Positions 43,206-52,857 of a stretch of 64,000 bases of DNA are shown here, piece by piece. Within the stretch, counting starts at the first letter, position 1. The number at the start of each line of letters is the position of its first letter. The stretch is from [Clostridium] scindens ATCC 35704 (lineage in GTDB: Bacteria > Bacillota > Clostridia > Lachnospirales > Lachnospiraceae). The DNA lies in NCBI RefSeq assembly GCF_004295125.1, contig NZ_CP036170.1, positions 2,606,501-2,670,500 of the forward strand, in the 5' to 3' direction. Below the pieces are notes generated by a model. It had not been told where the DNA came from. It saw nothing but the letters and a program-made list of their open reading frames with translations, and did not search any database. The translations under genes and the position numbers were made by a program.

Positions 43206-44705
43206 GTGGGAAAAGCAACAGGATTCATGGATTATGAAAGACAGGATAAGGCAGCGGAAGCGCCAAGAGAAAGAATTCGGCATTTCAACGAATTCTATAC
43301 GCCGCTGGCAAAGGAAGAGCAGGAACTGCAAGGGGCAAGATGCATGTCCTGCGGCGTTCCGTTTTGCCAGTCCGGGCAGATGATCATGGGAATGGCAAGC
43401 GGATGTCCTCTCCATAATCTGGTGCCGGAATGGAACGACTTGATCTATCATGGCAACTGGGAAGAGGCATACTACCGGTTGAAAAAGACCAACAACTTCC
43501 CGGAATTCACCTCCCGCGTGTGTCCGGCCTTATGCGAGGCGGCCTGTACCTGCAGCCTGAACGGGGATGCAGTCACGACAAAGGCAAATGAATATGGGAT
43601 CATTGAAAATGCATATGAAAAAGGGTATGCGTCAGCGCGTCCGGTGAAGGTGCGTACCGGTAAAAAAGTGGCTGTCATTGGCTCTGGCCCTTCCGGGCTG
43701 GCTGCTGCGGACATGCTGAATCGGAGAGGGCACAGCGTCACGGTGTTCGAGCGGGAGGATAAGCCGGGTGGACTCCTTCGGTATGGCATTCCCAATATGA
43801 AGCTGGAGAAACAGGTGATCGACCGGAAAATATCGATACTGGAAGAGGAAGGAATCGAATTTGTGACAGGGTGCAATGTAGGCAAAGAACGGAAGGCATC
43901 CACGCTCCTTCGAGAATATGACAGAGTCATCCTCTGCTGTGGCGCTTCCAATCCCAGGGATATCAAAGTACCGGGGAGAGACGCGAAAGGAATCTACTTT
44001 GCGGTTGACTTTCTGAAATCCACCACCAAGAGCCTTTGGGCGAATGAAATGCAGTTAAAAGACGGCGATTATATTTCTGCCAAAGGCAGGAAAGTCATGG
44101 TGATCGGCGGAGGCGATACGGGAAATGACTGCGTGGGGACCTCCATGCGCCACGGCGCCAAATCCGTGCTGCAGTTGGAGATGATGCCAAAGGCTCCGGA
44201 TGAACGGACGCAGGATAATCCATGGCCGGAATGGCCCAAGATCTGCAAGACAGACTATGGGCAGCAGGAGGCCAAGGCAGTCTTCGGCCATGATCCGAGG
44301 GTTTACCAGACAACAGTCAAAGAATTCAAGAAAGATAAGGAAGGCAGAGTGTGCCAGGCTGTTCTGGTGAAACTGGAAGCAAAGAAGGACGAGAAGACCG
44401 GCCGGATGATGATGGCAGAAGTGGCGGGGAGCGAATATACTGTAGAAGCGGACCTGGTGCTGATCGCTGCCGGATTCATCGGCAGCGAGAACTATATTAC
44501 CAAGGCATTCGGAGTAGAAGTGAATGAACGGACCAATGTGGCAACGCCGGCAGGGGAATATGGAACCAACGTTGCGAATGTATTTGCCGCAGGGGACATG
44601 CACAGAGGCCAGTCCTTGGTTGTCTGGGCAATTCGGGAAGGCAGAGAAGCGGCCAGGGAGGTGGATATAAGCCTGATGGGCTATACGAATATGGACATAC
44701 AATAA
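43206..44705 (+). CDS. gltD: glutamate synthase small subunit
   Basis: 499 aa from GTG 43206, placed by AGGAGG at 43191-43196; longer starts would overlap gltB. The N-terminal Fe-S segment has CMSCGVPFCQSG and CPALCEAACTC. FAD site VIGSGPSGLAAADML, then GDTGNDCVGTS (NADPH site) and the C-terminal FAAGDMHRGQSLVVWAI. It passes electrons from NADPH to GltB. Cotranscribed 13 nt after gltB. Confidence 0.95.
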   Translation: MGKATGFMDYERQDKAAEAPRERIRHFNEFYTPLAKEEQELQGARCMSCGVPFCQSGQMIMGMASGCPLHNLVPEWNDLIYHGNWEEAYYRLKKTNNFPEFTSRVCPALCEAACTCSLNGDAVTTKANEYGIIENAYEKGYASARPVKVRTGKKVAVIGSGPSGLAAADMLNRRGHSVTVFEREDKPGGLLRYGIPNMKLEKQVIDRKISILEEEGIEFVTGCNVGKERKASTLLREYDRVILCCGASNPRDIKVPGRDAKGIYFAVDFLKSTTKSLWANEMQLKDGDYISAKGRKVMVIGGGDTGNDCVGTSMRHGAKSVLQLEMMPKAPDERTQDNPWPEWPKICKTDYGQQEAKAVFGHDPRVYQTTVKEFKKDKEGRVCQAVLVKLEAKKDEKTGRMMMAEVAGSEYTVEADLVLIAAGFIGSENYITKAFGVEVNERTNVATPAGEYGTNVANVFAAGDMHRGQSLVVWAIREGREAAREVDISLMGYTNMDIQ

Positions 44706-44748
44706 GGAAAATAGTTCCTGCAAGATGTTACAAAAGTGTTAAAAAATG

Positions 44749-44777
44749 TTGCAAATTTTAGTGTAATAGAGTATAAT
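44749..44777 (+). promoter_or_regulatory. promoter of the first NlpC/P60 gene
   Basis: TTGCAA (44749-44754), 17 nt, TATAAT (44772-44777). Confidence 0.75.
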
Positions 44778-44852
44778 CGATTCTAGATGTAGGGGTACTA
44801 TGTCAAATGAGGGTAAATAAGAGTATAAGAATAAGTAAAAAGGATGATTAAA

Positions 44853-45926
44853 ATGAAAAAATTTGGAACAAGGCTGCTGACTGCTGTCGTTGCTAGTTCA
44901 ATGATTGTGACACCAGTTTTCGCAGCGCCATCAGTCGATGACTTGAAGGATAACAAGGCAGCCAAGGAAAGCGAAGTGTCATCGCTGCAGGATCAGTTGA
45001 CGGATATCATGTCCAAACTGGGAGATCTGGAGGAAAGCCTGATTGAAAAGGGCGAGGAAATTACAAAAGCAGAAGAAGATCTGAAAGAGGCTCAGGAAAA
45101 GGAGCAGGAACAATACGAAGCCATGAAGAAGCGTATCAAATTCATGTACGAAGAAGGAGATACGACCGCGTTAGAGACGCTGGTGACGGCAGAGAACTTC
45201 TCGGATCTTGTGAATAAAGCGGAATATGTACAGAACGTACATACATATGACAGGAAGCAGCTGGAGGAATACATAGAGACAAAACAGCAGATTGCAGATC
45301 TTAAGACGACGCTGGAAGACGAACAGAAGAATATGGAATCTATGCAGGCTGAATATGAGAATAAGGAAAGCGAGCTGAGTTCTACCATCGAATCCAAAAA
45401 GGCAGAAGTCGCGAACCTTGACTCTCAGATTCAGGCAGCAGCCGAAGCGGCAGCGGCAGAAGCCCTTGCAGCACAGCAGCAGGCAGCGGCAGCAAATAAT
45501 AACAATGGCGGGGGAAGTGGAAACCGTAATAATGGCGGCAATGGCACCAAGCCAGCACCGGCACCGACCCCAAGTGGCGGCGGCTCAGGCAATACGTCCA
45601 CTGCACAGGCTATCGTAAATGCGGCATACAGCCAGTTAGGCGTGCCTTATGTATGGGGTGGAACGACTCCGGGAGTAGGACTTGACTGTTCAGGGCTTAC
45701 ACAGTATTGCCACAGAGTTGCAGGTATCAGCATCGGACGTACTTCAGAAGTGCAAGGAGGAGGCGGAAAGGCTGTCAGCAATCCGCAGCCGGGAGATCTG
45801 GTATGCTACGGAAGCCATATCGGCATCTACATCGGCGGAGGCCAGATGATCCATGCGCCTCATACAGGAGATGTGGTAAGAGTTGCCAACGTATATGGAT
45901 CCCCGTGGTATAGACGTTACTGGTAA
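44853..45926 (+). CDS. secreted NlpC/P60 peptidoglycan hydrolase with coiled coil (copy 1)
   Basis: 357 aa from ATG 44853 (AAAAGGA 9 nt before). Signal peptide to about residue 25 (TPVFA). A long coiled coil (about 30-205) resembles the PcsB/CwlO-type N-terminal domain that FtsEX regulates. A low-complexity Asn/Gly/Pro linker follows. The NlpC/P60 domain has catalytic Cys in GVGLDCSGL and His in SHIGIYIGGG. It cuts D-gamma-glutamyl-diaminopimelate bonds in the wall. Two paralogues follow in tandem. Confidence 0.9.
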   Translation: MKKFGTRLLTAVVASSMIVTPVFAAPSVDDLKDNKAAKESEVSSLQDQLTDIMSKLGDLEESLIEKGEEITKAEEDLKEAQEKEQEQYEAMKKRIKFMYEEGDTTALETLVTAENFSDLVNKAEYVQNVHTYDRKQLEEYIETKQQIADLKTTLEDEQKNMESMQAEYENKESELSSTIESKKAEVANLDSQIQAAAEAAAAEALAAQQQAAAANNNNGGGSGNRNNGGNGTKPAPAPTPSGGGSGNTSTAQAIVNAAYSQLGVPYVWGGTTPGVGLDCSGLTQYCHRVAGISIGRTSEVQGGGGKAVSNPQPGDLVCYGSHIGIYIGGGQMIHAPHTGDVVRVANVYGSPWYRRYW

Positions 45927-45959
45927 ATGGTAAACGAGGGAAAGTAAACAGGAGAACTT

Positions 45960-47027
45960 ATGAGAAGAATTAAGAGTGCTTTGTTGGTCACGGTACTGAC
46001 ATGTGGATTGGTTGTAACACCGGTTTTTGCAGAACCGTCGGTTGATGATTTAAAGAAAGACAAGGAAGCAGCACAGAGCGAAGTTGATTCCTTACAAAGC
46101 AAATTGACGGATTTGTTATCCAAGATCAGCCAGCTTGAGGGAGACCTGATTTCAAAAGGCCAGGAGATTACCCAGGCGGAAGAAGACTTGGCCGCGGCTC
46201 AGGAAAAAGAAGAAGAGCAGTATGAAGCCATGAAGCTTCGCATAAAGTTCATGTATGAAGAAGGCGATACCAGTGTTCTTGAGACATTGGTATCTGCAAA
46301 GGATTTCTCCGATTTGGTCAACAAGGCCGAGTATGTGCAGAATGTTCATTCCTATGACAGAAAGATGCTGGAGGAGTATGTTGCAACCAAGCAGCAGGTT
46401 CAGGATCTGAAGTCTACTCTGGAGACGGAAATGGACAATCTGGAGAATATGCAGGCAGAATTTGAAAGCGATAAAGAGAACCTGGACGCGACGCTTGCAA
46501 GCAAGCAGGATGAGTTAGGCAGCCTTGACGAACAGCTGCAGGCGGCAGCCGAGAAAGCGGCCGAAGAGCAGAGACGTCAGGAAGAAGCGCAGCAGGCGAA
46601 CAATAATAACAATAGCAGCAACAACAATAATAGCAACAAGAAGCCGAGCGGCGGCGGAGGCGGCGGAAGCAATCCTTCCTATGAAGGACAGGGAAATACT
46701 GCTGTAGCACAGAAGATCGTGCAGGCGGCGTACAGCCAGCTTGGCGTGCCATATGTATGGGGCGGGACGCAGCCGGGAGTAGGATTAGACTGTTCCGGAC
46801 TTGTGCAGTACTGCCATGCGGTTGCGGGAATCTCACTGCCGCATTATTCTGAGTCACAGTATGCCGGAGGAAGAAAAGTGTCCAGTCCGGAACCGGGAGA
46901 TATCTGCTGGAAGCCGGGCCATGTAGGCATCTATATCGGCGGTGGAATGATGATTGAAGCGCAGCAGACGGGCACCAATATCATGATAAGCCCGGTGAGA
47001 GCGCAAGGCTATGCAAGATACTGGTAA
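45960..47027 (+). CDS. secreted NlpC/P60 peptidoglycan hydrolase with coiled coil (copy 2)
   Basis: 355 aa. Same architecture as copy 1 and clearly paralogous: the signal ends TPVFAEPSVDDLKKDKEA, then a coiled coil to about residue 205 and an Asn/Ser/Gly linker. The catalytic domain has GVGLDCSGL, HVGIYIGGG and the C-terminal YARYW. The gene starts 33 nt after copy 1 and is likely cotranscribed. The linker is rich in poly-Asn (NNNNNSSNNNNSN), a sign of simple-repeat drift. Confidence 0.9.
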   Translation: MRRIKSALLVTVLTCGLVVTPVFAEPSVDDLKKDKEAAQSEVDSLQSKLTDLLSKISQLEGDLISKGQEITQAEEDLAAAQEKEEEQYEAMKLRIKFMYEEGDTSVLETLVSAKDFSDLVNKAEYVQNVHSYDRKMLEEYVATKQQVQDLKSTLETEMDNLENMQAEFESDKENLDATLASKQDELGSLDEQLQAAAEKAAEEQRRQEEAQQANNNNNSSNNNNSNKKPSGGGGGGSNPSYEGQGNTAVAQKIVQAAYSQLGVPYVWGGTQPGVGLDCSGLVQYCHAVAGISLPHYSESQYAGGRKVSSPEPGDICWKPGHVGIYIGGGMMIEAQQTGTNIMISPVRAQGYARYW

Positions 47028-47171
47028 GGAAGTATCTGGAAATTGTTGAATTATATTGAAAATAACTGGAAAATGTAGTATTCTGACCTTAAGGTATGCA
47101 GGGGAGCATATGATCCAATCGGTTGTATTATAAACTGATAAGATGAATAATTGATAAGGATGGGTGAGAAT

Positions 47172-48371
47172 ATGAAAAAAAGATTTGTACAGACACTCAT
47201 CACAGTTTTTGTGATGAGTTCTTTAATTGTAACGCCTGTTTTGGCTACGCCACAGGAGGATGCCCAGTCTCTGGAGACGCAAAAGGAAGAACTGGAGGGG
47301 CAGGCGGCAGATATAAACAGCCAGCTGGTGGGCCTTCTGGTAAGTTATGATGCCCTGCAAAAAGATATGGCTGACCAGGAGCAGAAGATTACCCAGGCGC
47401 AGTCGGATCTGGAAGAGGCTCAGGCGAAGGAGCAGAAACAGTATGAAGATATGAAGCTTCGCATAAAGTACATCTACGAGCAGGGCGATACTTCTGCTTT
47501 TGAAGCGCTGGTTACCGCCAAGTCCTATGCGGAACTGGTGAGCAAGACGGAATACGTCCAGAACGTACATAGTTATGACAGAAAGAAATTAAAAGAATAT
47601 GTGGAAACCAAGGAGAAGGTAGAAGCGCTTAAGACGGAACTGGAAGCAGGACAGGCAGATATGGAAGTGATGGCCGCGGACTTAAGCCAGCAGCAGACGA
47701 ATCTTGAAAATACTCTGGCGGATATGAGAAGCCGTATTGCTGATTTCGACTCCCGGCTTGCAGACGCGAAGGCGCAGGCTGCGGCCCAGCTTGATCAATT
47801 GACGGAAGCCACGCAGAATGTAGTCGCTTCGGCGCAGACCGGAAATGGCGGGGGAGGAAAACCTTCATCATCGACCAATAATTCCACGCAAAAGCCTGGC
47901 AACAATACCAATAATAATGTGGCTAACAATGGGAACTCCGGAAATCAATCCAACTCTCAGGGCGGGGGCTCATCAAATAATAGCGCGCCGCCGGCTACAA
48001 AGCCAGGCAATGCTTCCCTGGGCCAGCAGATCGCGAACCGGGGATGCGAATATGTGGGGAATCCTTATGAATATGGAGGGACAAGCCTGACCAACGGAAT
48101 TGACTGCTCTGCTTTCGTACAGGCTATCCACCGGCAGTTCGGCATATCCACGCCAAGAGACTCCTGGGGACAGTTAAGCGGCGGAAAGGCAGTGGCTTAT
48201 TCAGATATCATGCCCGGCGATGTAGTCGTCTACAGCAATCATGTGGCAATCTACATCGGAGGCGGCAAGATCGTGCATGCTTCTAACAGCAAGCCATACC
48301 CCGCGGGAGGTATTAAGATTAGTTCTCCTTGGAACTACAGGACAGTTCTGGGAGTGCGCAGATACTGGTAA
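47172..48371 (+). CDS. secreted NlpC/P60 peptidoglycan hydrolase with coiled coil (copy 3)
   Basis: 399 aa from ATG 47172. Most diverged of the three: the signal ends [15 protein letters not shown]. The coiled coil is similar, the Asn/Ser/Gly linker longer, and the catalytic domain has [10 protein letters not shown] with [10 protein letters not shown] and C-terminal VLGVRRYW. The intergenic gap of 144 nt holds AT-rich DNA where an own promoter may lie. A terminator follows 30 nt after the stop. Confidence 0.88.
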   Translation: MKKRFVQTLITVFVMSSLIVTPVLATPQEDAQSLETQKEELEGQAADINSQLVGLLVSYDALQKDMADQEQKITQAQSDLEEAQAKEQKQYEDMKLRIKYIYEQGDTSAFEALVTAKSYAELVSKTEYVQNVHSYDRKKLKEYVETKEKVEALKTELEAGQADMEVMAADLSQQQTNLENTLADMRSRIADFDSRLADAKAQAAAQLDQLTEATQNVVASAQTGNGGGGKPSSSTNNSTQKPGNNTNNNVANNGNSGNQSNSQGGGSSNNSAPPATKPGNASLGQQIANRGCEYVGNPYEYGGTSLTNGIDCSAFVQAIHRQFGISTPRDSWGQLSGGKAVAYSDIMPGDVVVYSNHVAIYIGGGKIVHASNSKPYPAGGIKISSPWNYRTVLGVRRYW

Positions 48372-48403
48372 TATCGGACATGGATTATGAATATGGATTG
48401 TAT

Positions 48404-48430
48404 AAAAAGCCTTGCATTTGCGGGCTTTTT
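48404..48430 (+). terminator. intrinsic terminator before rpsB
   Basis: AAAAAGCC-TTGCATTTGC-GGGCTTTTT. Confidence 0.75.
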
Positions 48431-48559
48431 GTGCTATTATATTGCAGTCGCAAAAAATCACGCATTTGTTTATCCGAGATGGTGCCAAAGCTTGGCGACA
48501 AGCCGGTTTCAAGGATTTACACATATGCGGAAGCAAAAAACCAAATGGAGGAAAGAAAC

Positions 48560-49306
48560 ATGAGCGTTATTTCAATGAAGCAACTTTTAGAAGCAGGTGT
48601 TCACTTTGGACATCAGACAAGAAGATGGAACCCTAAGATGGCTCCATACATCTACACCGAGAGAAACGGCATCTACATCATCGACCTGCAGAAGTCTGTA
48701 GGAAAGGTAGACGAGGCATATCAGGCAGTATCTGATATCGCTGCAGATGGCGGAACAATCCTGTTTGTTGGAACTAAGAAGCAGGCACAGGATGCGATCA
48801 AGGTAGAATCTGAGCGTTGTGGAATGTATTATGTAAATGAGAGATGGCTTGGAGGAATGCTTACAAACTTCAAGACGATCAAGAGCAGAATCGCACGTCT
48901 GAAAGAGATTGAAAGAATGTCTGAAGACGGGACATTCGACGTACTGCCAAAGAAAGAAGTTATCCAGTTAAAGAAAGAATGGGAGAAGCTTGAGAAGAAC
49001 TTAGGCGGCATCAAGGAAATGAAGAAACTTCCGGATGCAATCTTCGTAGTTGATCCTAAGAAAGAAAGAATCTGCGTACAGGAAGCACATACCCTTGGAA
49101 TCCCGCTTATCGGAATTGCAGACACGAACTGTGATCCAGAAGAACTTGACTATGTAATTCCAGGAAATGATGATGCGATCCGTGCTGTAAAATTAATCGT
49201 ATCTAAGATGGCAGACGCTGTTATCGAGGCAAACCAGGGAATGACAGGCGATGAAGTATATGATGAAGCTGCTGAGGAAGCATACGAGGAAGCAGTAGAA
49301 GAATAA
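48560..49306 (+). CDS. rpsB: 30S ribosomal protein S2
   Basis: 248 aa from ATG 48560 with GGAGGAAAG. S2 motifs: [22 protein letters not shown] (in parts), YIDLQK-like [29 protein letters not shown] and [14 protein letters not shown]. The acidic tail [10 protein letters not shown] is usual in clostridia. The 130 nt before the gene may hold a leader RNA, but I see no clear S2-binding fold. Forms an operon with tsf. Confidence 0.96.
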   Translation: MSVISMKQLLEAGVHFGHQTRRWNPKMAPYIYTERNGIYIIDLQKSVGKVDEAYQAVSDIAADGGTILFVGTKKQAQDAIKVESERCGMYYVNERWLGGMLTNFKTIKSRIARLKEIERMSEDGTFDVLPKKEVIQLKKEWEKLEKNLGGIKEMKKLPDAIFVVDPKKERICVQEAHTLGIPLIGIADTNCDPEELDYVIPGNDDAIRAVKLIVSKMADAVIEANQGMTGDEVYDEAAEEAYEEAVEE

Positions 49307-49344
49307 GCGATTCATTTCAATACTAATATATGGAGGAAATTAAA

Positions 49345-50277
49345 ATGGCAGTTACAGCTAGTATGGTAAAAGAATTAAGAGAAATGACAGGCGCAGGAAT
49401 GATGGACTGTAAAAAAGCTCTTAACGAGACAAACGGCGATATGGACGCAGCCGTAGAGTTCTTGAGAAAGAACGGACAGGCTAAGGCTGAGAAGAAGGCT
49501 GGAAGAATTGCGGCTGAAGGTATCGTTATGGCTGAAGTAAAAGACGATAAAGTAGCAGCAATCGTTGAAGTTAACTCTGAGACAGACTTCGTTGCAAAGA
49601 ATGCGGAGTTCCAGGGATTTGTAAAGGCTGTCGTAGAGCAGGCAATGGAGACGGAAGCAGCAGACATGGATGCATTCATGGCTGAGAACTGGAAGGAAGA
49701 TACATCCAAGACTGTAAAAGATGCCCTTACTGAGAAGATTTCCGTAATCGGAGAGAACTTAAGCATCCGTAGATTTGAGAAAGTCGTATCTGATGGATGC
49801 GTAGTCGCATACATCCACGGCGGCGGACGTATCGGCGTTCTTGTAGAGGCTGACACAGACGTAGTCAATGATGAGATCAAGACATGCCTGAAGAATGTAG
49901 CAATGCAGGTTGCAGCGATGTCTCCGAAGTATGTATCCCGTGAAGAAGTTTCAGAAGAATATATGGAGCATGAAAAGGAGATTCTTCTCGCACAGGCAAA
50001 GAAGGAGAACGAGGAAAGCAATAAGCCAAAACCGGACAATATCATTGAGAAGATGATCGTTGGACGTCTGAATAAGGAACTGAAAGAGATCTGCCTGCTT
50101 GACCAGGTATACGTACAGGACGGAGACTTGACGGTTGCGAAATATGTAGAAAAGGTTGCTAAAGAGACAGGCGCTAACTTAAGCGTTAAGAAGTTCGTTC
50201 GTTTCGAGACAGGCGAAGGCCTTGAGAAGAAGAATGAAGACTTTGCTGCTGAAGTTGCAGCTCAGATGGGAAACTAA
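49345..50277 (+). CDS. tsf: translation elongation factor Ts
   Basis: 310 aa from ATG 49345; the upstream ATG at 49330 lies ahead of the GGAGGAAA site and is not used. MAVTASMVKELREMTGAGMMDCKKAL, the UBA-like start, TDFVAKN and the dimer-domain pattern are present. It exchanges GDP on EF-Tu. pyrH and frr, which follow tsf in most Firmicutes, are absent here; accessory DNA begins instead. Confidence 0.96.
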   Translation: MAVTASMVKELREMTGAGMMDCKKALNETNGDMDAAVEFLRKNGQAKAEKKAGRIAAEGIVMAEVKDDKVAAIVEVNSETDFVAKNAEFQGFVKAVVEQAMETEAADMDAFMAENWKEDTSKTVKDALTEKISVIGENLSIRRFEKVVSDGCVVAYIHGGGRIGVLVEADTDVVNDEIKTCLKNVAMQVAAMSPKYVSREEVSEEYMEHEKEILLAQAKKENEESNKPKPDNIIEKMIVGRLNKELKEICLLDQVYVQDGDLTVAKYVEKVAKETGANLSVKKFVRFETGEGLEKKNEDFAAEVAAQMGN

Positions 50278-50439
50278 TCTGAATGAAAATAAAGTCTGAA
50301 AATGTGCTTAAAGTCAAGTGATTACGCATGATTGAGGCAGTTTTGAACCTTTCGTAAATTACTGAAATCTATCGTAAAATATCAGGTGGATTAAAGTTTG
50401 CGTAGAATTTAACAGAAAGGGACAGATGATATTGAGTGT

Positions 50440-50480
50440 TGAGGGTATATTGCGAAAGCGATGTATCCTCATTTTTTTTG
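50440..50480 (+). terminator. terminator after tsf
   Basis: GAGGGTATATTGC-GAAA-GCGATGTATCCTC with internal mismatches, then TTTTTTTT (50472-50479). The 160 nt between tsf and this hairpin are otherwise featureless. Confidence 0.75.
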
Positions 50481-50596
50481 GAAGAAATGCTGTGTTTAAT
50501 GAGTATTTAATAAAATATATAATATAGATTTAACAGGGGTGTGATATTATAGAAAAAAACTAATATAAGTATTCTCTGGGTTAGGAGGTATCCTTT

Positions 50597-50950
50597 ATGA
50601 AGAAAAAAGTATTGGCTTTAAATGAATGTGAAGAGGTAGTTACAAATCAGAAGGTTGTCAATGAAGAAAATCCAGATGGTACGATTACACAGGTAGGATG
50701 AGTAACATTTGAATATCAACCCGTTCCGTCTGATATAAAGGCAAGTGGGTGTGCATCTGAATATCATACAAATGTAGTAAATAATGGTGCTCCAGAAACT
50801 AAAACGTATCCATGGAAACACACATCCTGGCTATTGCCAAGTTAGAACTACAACTTATTGGAGATGTAAAAATTGTAATACAACAGGTCATGATGTCAGT
50901 AGAGAAACTTATATAGATTTTTATATCAGGATGTTGGAAAAGTGTCTAAA
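50597..50950 (+). pseudogene. decayed small gene of unknown function
   Basis: From ATG 50597 (AGGAGG upstream) an open frame of 34 codons ends in TGA at 50699-50701, and the same frame continues past it as VTFEYQPVPSDIKASGC to a stop near 50843. A frameshift then joins to WRCKNCNTTGHDVSRETYIDFY. Repaired, the product would be about 115 aa with a C-terminal CxxC. I do not recognise it. No hydrophobic signal is present at the N-terminus. Confidence 0.4.
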
Positions 50951-50961
50951 AAGGTAGTAAG

Positions 50962-51080
50962 GTCAAGGAACAAGGCGAAGCCGATACGCCGTAGGGCAGT
51001 CCTTGACGGAACGGACATAGCCAACAGAGCTATGATGTGAAAGCGGACTTGAAAGGTCAGAAACCTTGCAAGTCCGCTTG
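50962..51080. repeat. two strong hairpins in non-coding DNA
   Basis: Hairpin 1: GTCAAGGA (50962-50969) with TCCTTGAC (51001-51008), enclosing GGCG/CGCC. Hairpin 2: AAGCGGACTTG..AAGGT/ACCTTGCAAGTCCGCTT (51042-51080). They could be an RNA element or the end of a vanished mobile element. The rest of 50951-51393 has no gene I can support. Confidence 0.5.
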
Positions 51081-51393
51081 TTTGCTATTTGACGTTGTGT
51101 TTTAGGTAGAGTGATTCTTTTTTCAGTTCCCTTATAAGTCCAGAAATAACTGAACGATTTTGACATCATAAAAACATGGAAAATTAGAATGACTGTCCTA
51201 ACGGTTCAACGGGGAGAAAGGAATGTGTATGTCGTTTCGGTCAGCCTTGGCATTTTCCACTAATGCCATTTTATGAATGCAACTCCTGCAAATAGTAGTA
51301 TAGTATTTGCCTCCAGTCAAAATCATTGGGTAGGCGGACTGGCTCTTACAAGTTGTCAGTTAGTATGATTGTTGATAAGGAGAATTGAAATTA

Positions 51394-51588
51394 ATGACAG
51401 ATAGAGATTATGCAATTAAATCAATGAAAGAAATTACATTCCAGATGGCAAGTCACGCACAGGACTATTTGGAAAATACAATGAAATAGCAGTATGAAGA
51501 TATGGCTTATGCATTGTCTTATCTTGATATTTACAGTAAACAGCTCAATGATTTAAACCATCGTTGGGTGTGGAAGAGGAGTAGGTGA
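51394..51588 (+). pseudogene. small helical protein gene with an internal amber stop
   Basis: ATG 51394 with AAGGAG upstream. Thirty-one codons (MTDRDYAIKSMKEITF, AQDYLENTMK), then TAG at 51487-51489. The same frame continues 32 codons (QYEDMAYALSYLDIYSKQLND) to TGA at 51588. Probably a 64-residue helical protein from a plasmid or conjugative element, inactivated by one base change. Confidence 0.45.
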
Positions 51589-51736
51589 TGGAAAACAACG
51601 GTTAGAGCTTGTTCATGGTAAAAAATAATTTTACTAGCTGTTTATGTAAATTTTACATTAGTGTGGTAGAAAAAAAGAAACAAAGTGTGATATTTTGTAC
51701 AAAGAGATACTATAATTGTTGGAAGGAGATATTTAT

Positions 51737-51829
51737 ATGGGTGAAATAACTTTAGTAGAAACAAATTCAATGGTGTATGGACTAATAAAGGCTGTTTTAC
51801 GTTTAAAATCTAATAGGTTAGCATTCTAG
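51737..51829 (+). CDS. 30-aa peptide of unknown function
   Basis: ATG 51737 with GGAAGGAG 8 nt upstream, ending at 51829 just before a strong terminator. A TATAAT lies near 51710. The peptide (MGEITLVETNSMVYG, LIKAVLRLKSNRLAF) is amphipathic at its C-terminus. No family recognised. Confidence 0.4.
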   Translation: MGEITLVETNSMVYGLIKAVLRLKSNRLAF

Positions 51830-51861
51830 GGCTCTGTTTCTGTATGGAACAGAGCTTTTTG
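51828..51861 (+). terminator. intrinsic terminator
   Basis: GGCTCTGTT (51831-51839) pairs with AACAGAGC (51848-51855), then TTTTT. Confidence 0.75.
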
Positions 51862-51875
51862 GAGGTTTATTAAGG

Positions 51876-51998
51876 ATGAAAAGATATAATGTAGGCGAAA
51901 AAGTAATACATTGTCCGGAAAGAGTATGTAAAGTTGAAGATATTTGTCAAATGGTATATTCCGACAAAATATTTATTCGTGGAGGAATGTCGTTATGA
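51876..51998 (+). CDS. truncated CarD-like N-terminal domain
   Basis: 40 aa from ATG 51876, with GGAGG 10 nt upstream. MKRYNVGEKVIHCPERVCKVEDI matches the opening of the CarD/TRCF RNA-polymerase interaction domain (NVGDKV.HP..GVC.VEDI). The family is normally about 160 aa, so this is a cut-down or broken copy. Its stop overlaps the start of the PIN-PhoH gene (ATGA at 51995). Confidence 0.5.
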   Translation: MKRYNVGEKVIHCPERVCKVEDICQMVYSDKIFIRGGMSL

Positions 51999-52712
51999 GA
52001 AAAATATATGTAATTGATACGAACATTTTGATTCATGCGCCAGAGGCAATTTTGAATTTTGAAGATAACGAGGTACTGCTCCCTATGGTAGTATTGGAAG
52101 AACTTGATGGATTGAAAAATTCTGAAAAGGAAAAGGGGAGAAATGCCAGAGAGGCAATTCGTCATCTGGAGAATCTTCGAGTGCAGGGCAATCTTGTAGA
52201 AGGTGTGGAGACAGAGCAGGGAGGAATCATCCGGGTAGAAAAAAATTATGTTGATATTGAACTTCCAACGGATATGCCGGAAGATAAGATGGACAACCGG
52301 ATATTAAAGGTATGTCTGGGACTTCAGAAAGATTATCCGGAAGGACAGATTATTTTGGTTACAAAAGATATGCTTCTTAGAATCAAGGCGCAGATGCTGT
52401 CAATTACGGCTCAGGATTATACAACGGACAGAATATTAAAGGAAGAAGAACAGTATAGCGGAAGGCTGGAGGTTTATGTAGAGGAAGATCATTTTAAAGA
52501 ACTTAAAAAGAAAGGAATCAAACCGGAATATATTTATCAAATGGGAGAGGATGGAATTCGTCATCAGGTTGTGCCGGAGATGAATCAGTTCCTTATCTTA
52601 AAGGCAGACCAATCTACGAAAAAAACCCAGCTTGGACGTTTTGATGGAACAAAAGTAGTTCCATTGCAATATAAGAAAAGCAAGCCGTATGGTGTGTCAC
52701 CAAGAAATGTAG

Positions 52713-52718
52713 GTCAGT
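52713..52718 (+). repeat. target-site duplication, left copy
   Basis: GTCAGT directly before the element end TGTTTTTTGC; identical to 55640-55645. Confidence 0.8.
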
Positions 52719-52857
52719 TGTTTTTTGCAAGCACTTTTTGGAGAAAAATGCAAAATATTTTTGGAGAATGTTGCATCTCCAAATTGGAGAAAGTTGCAAG
52801 GCCTCGGCTGGCAGCTATTCTGCCAGCTACATAGCCATTGCAGACCATATTTAGTTG

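Noticed and set aside
50597-50845. In-frame TGA as a selenocysteine codon in the small gene
   Set aside because: No SECIS-like hairpin directly after the TGA, no redox motif around it, and a frameshift later in the same gene. A pseudogene explains all three.
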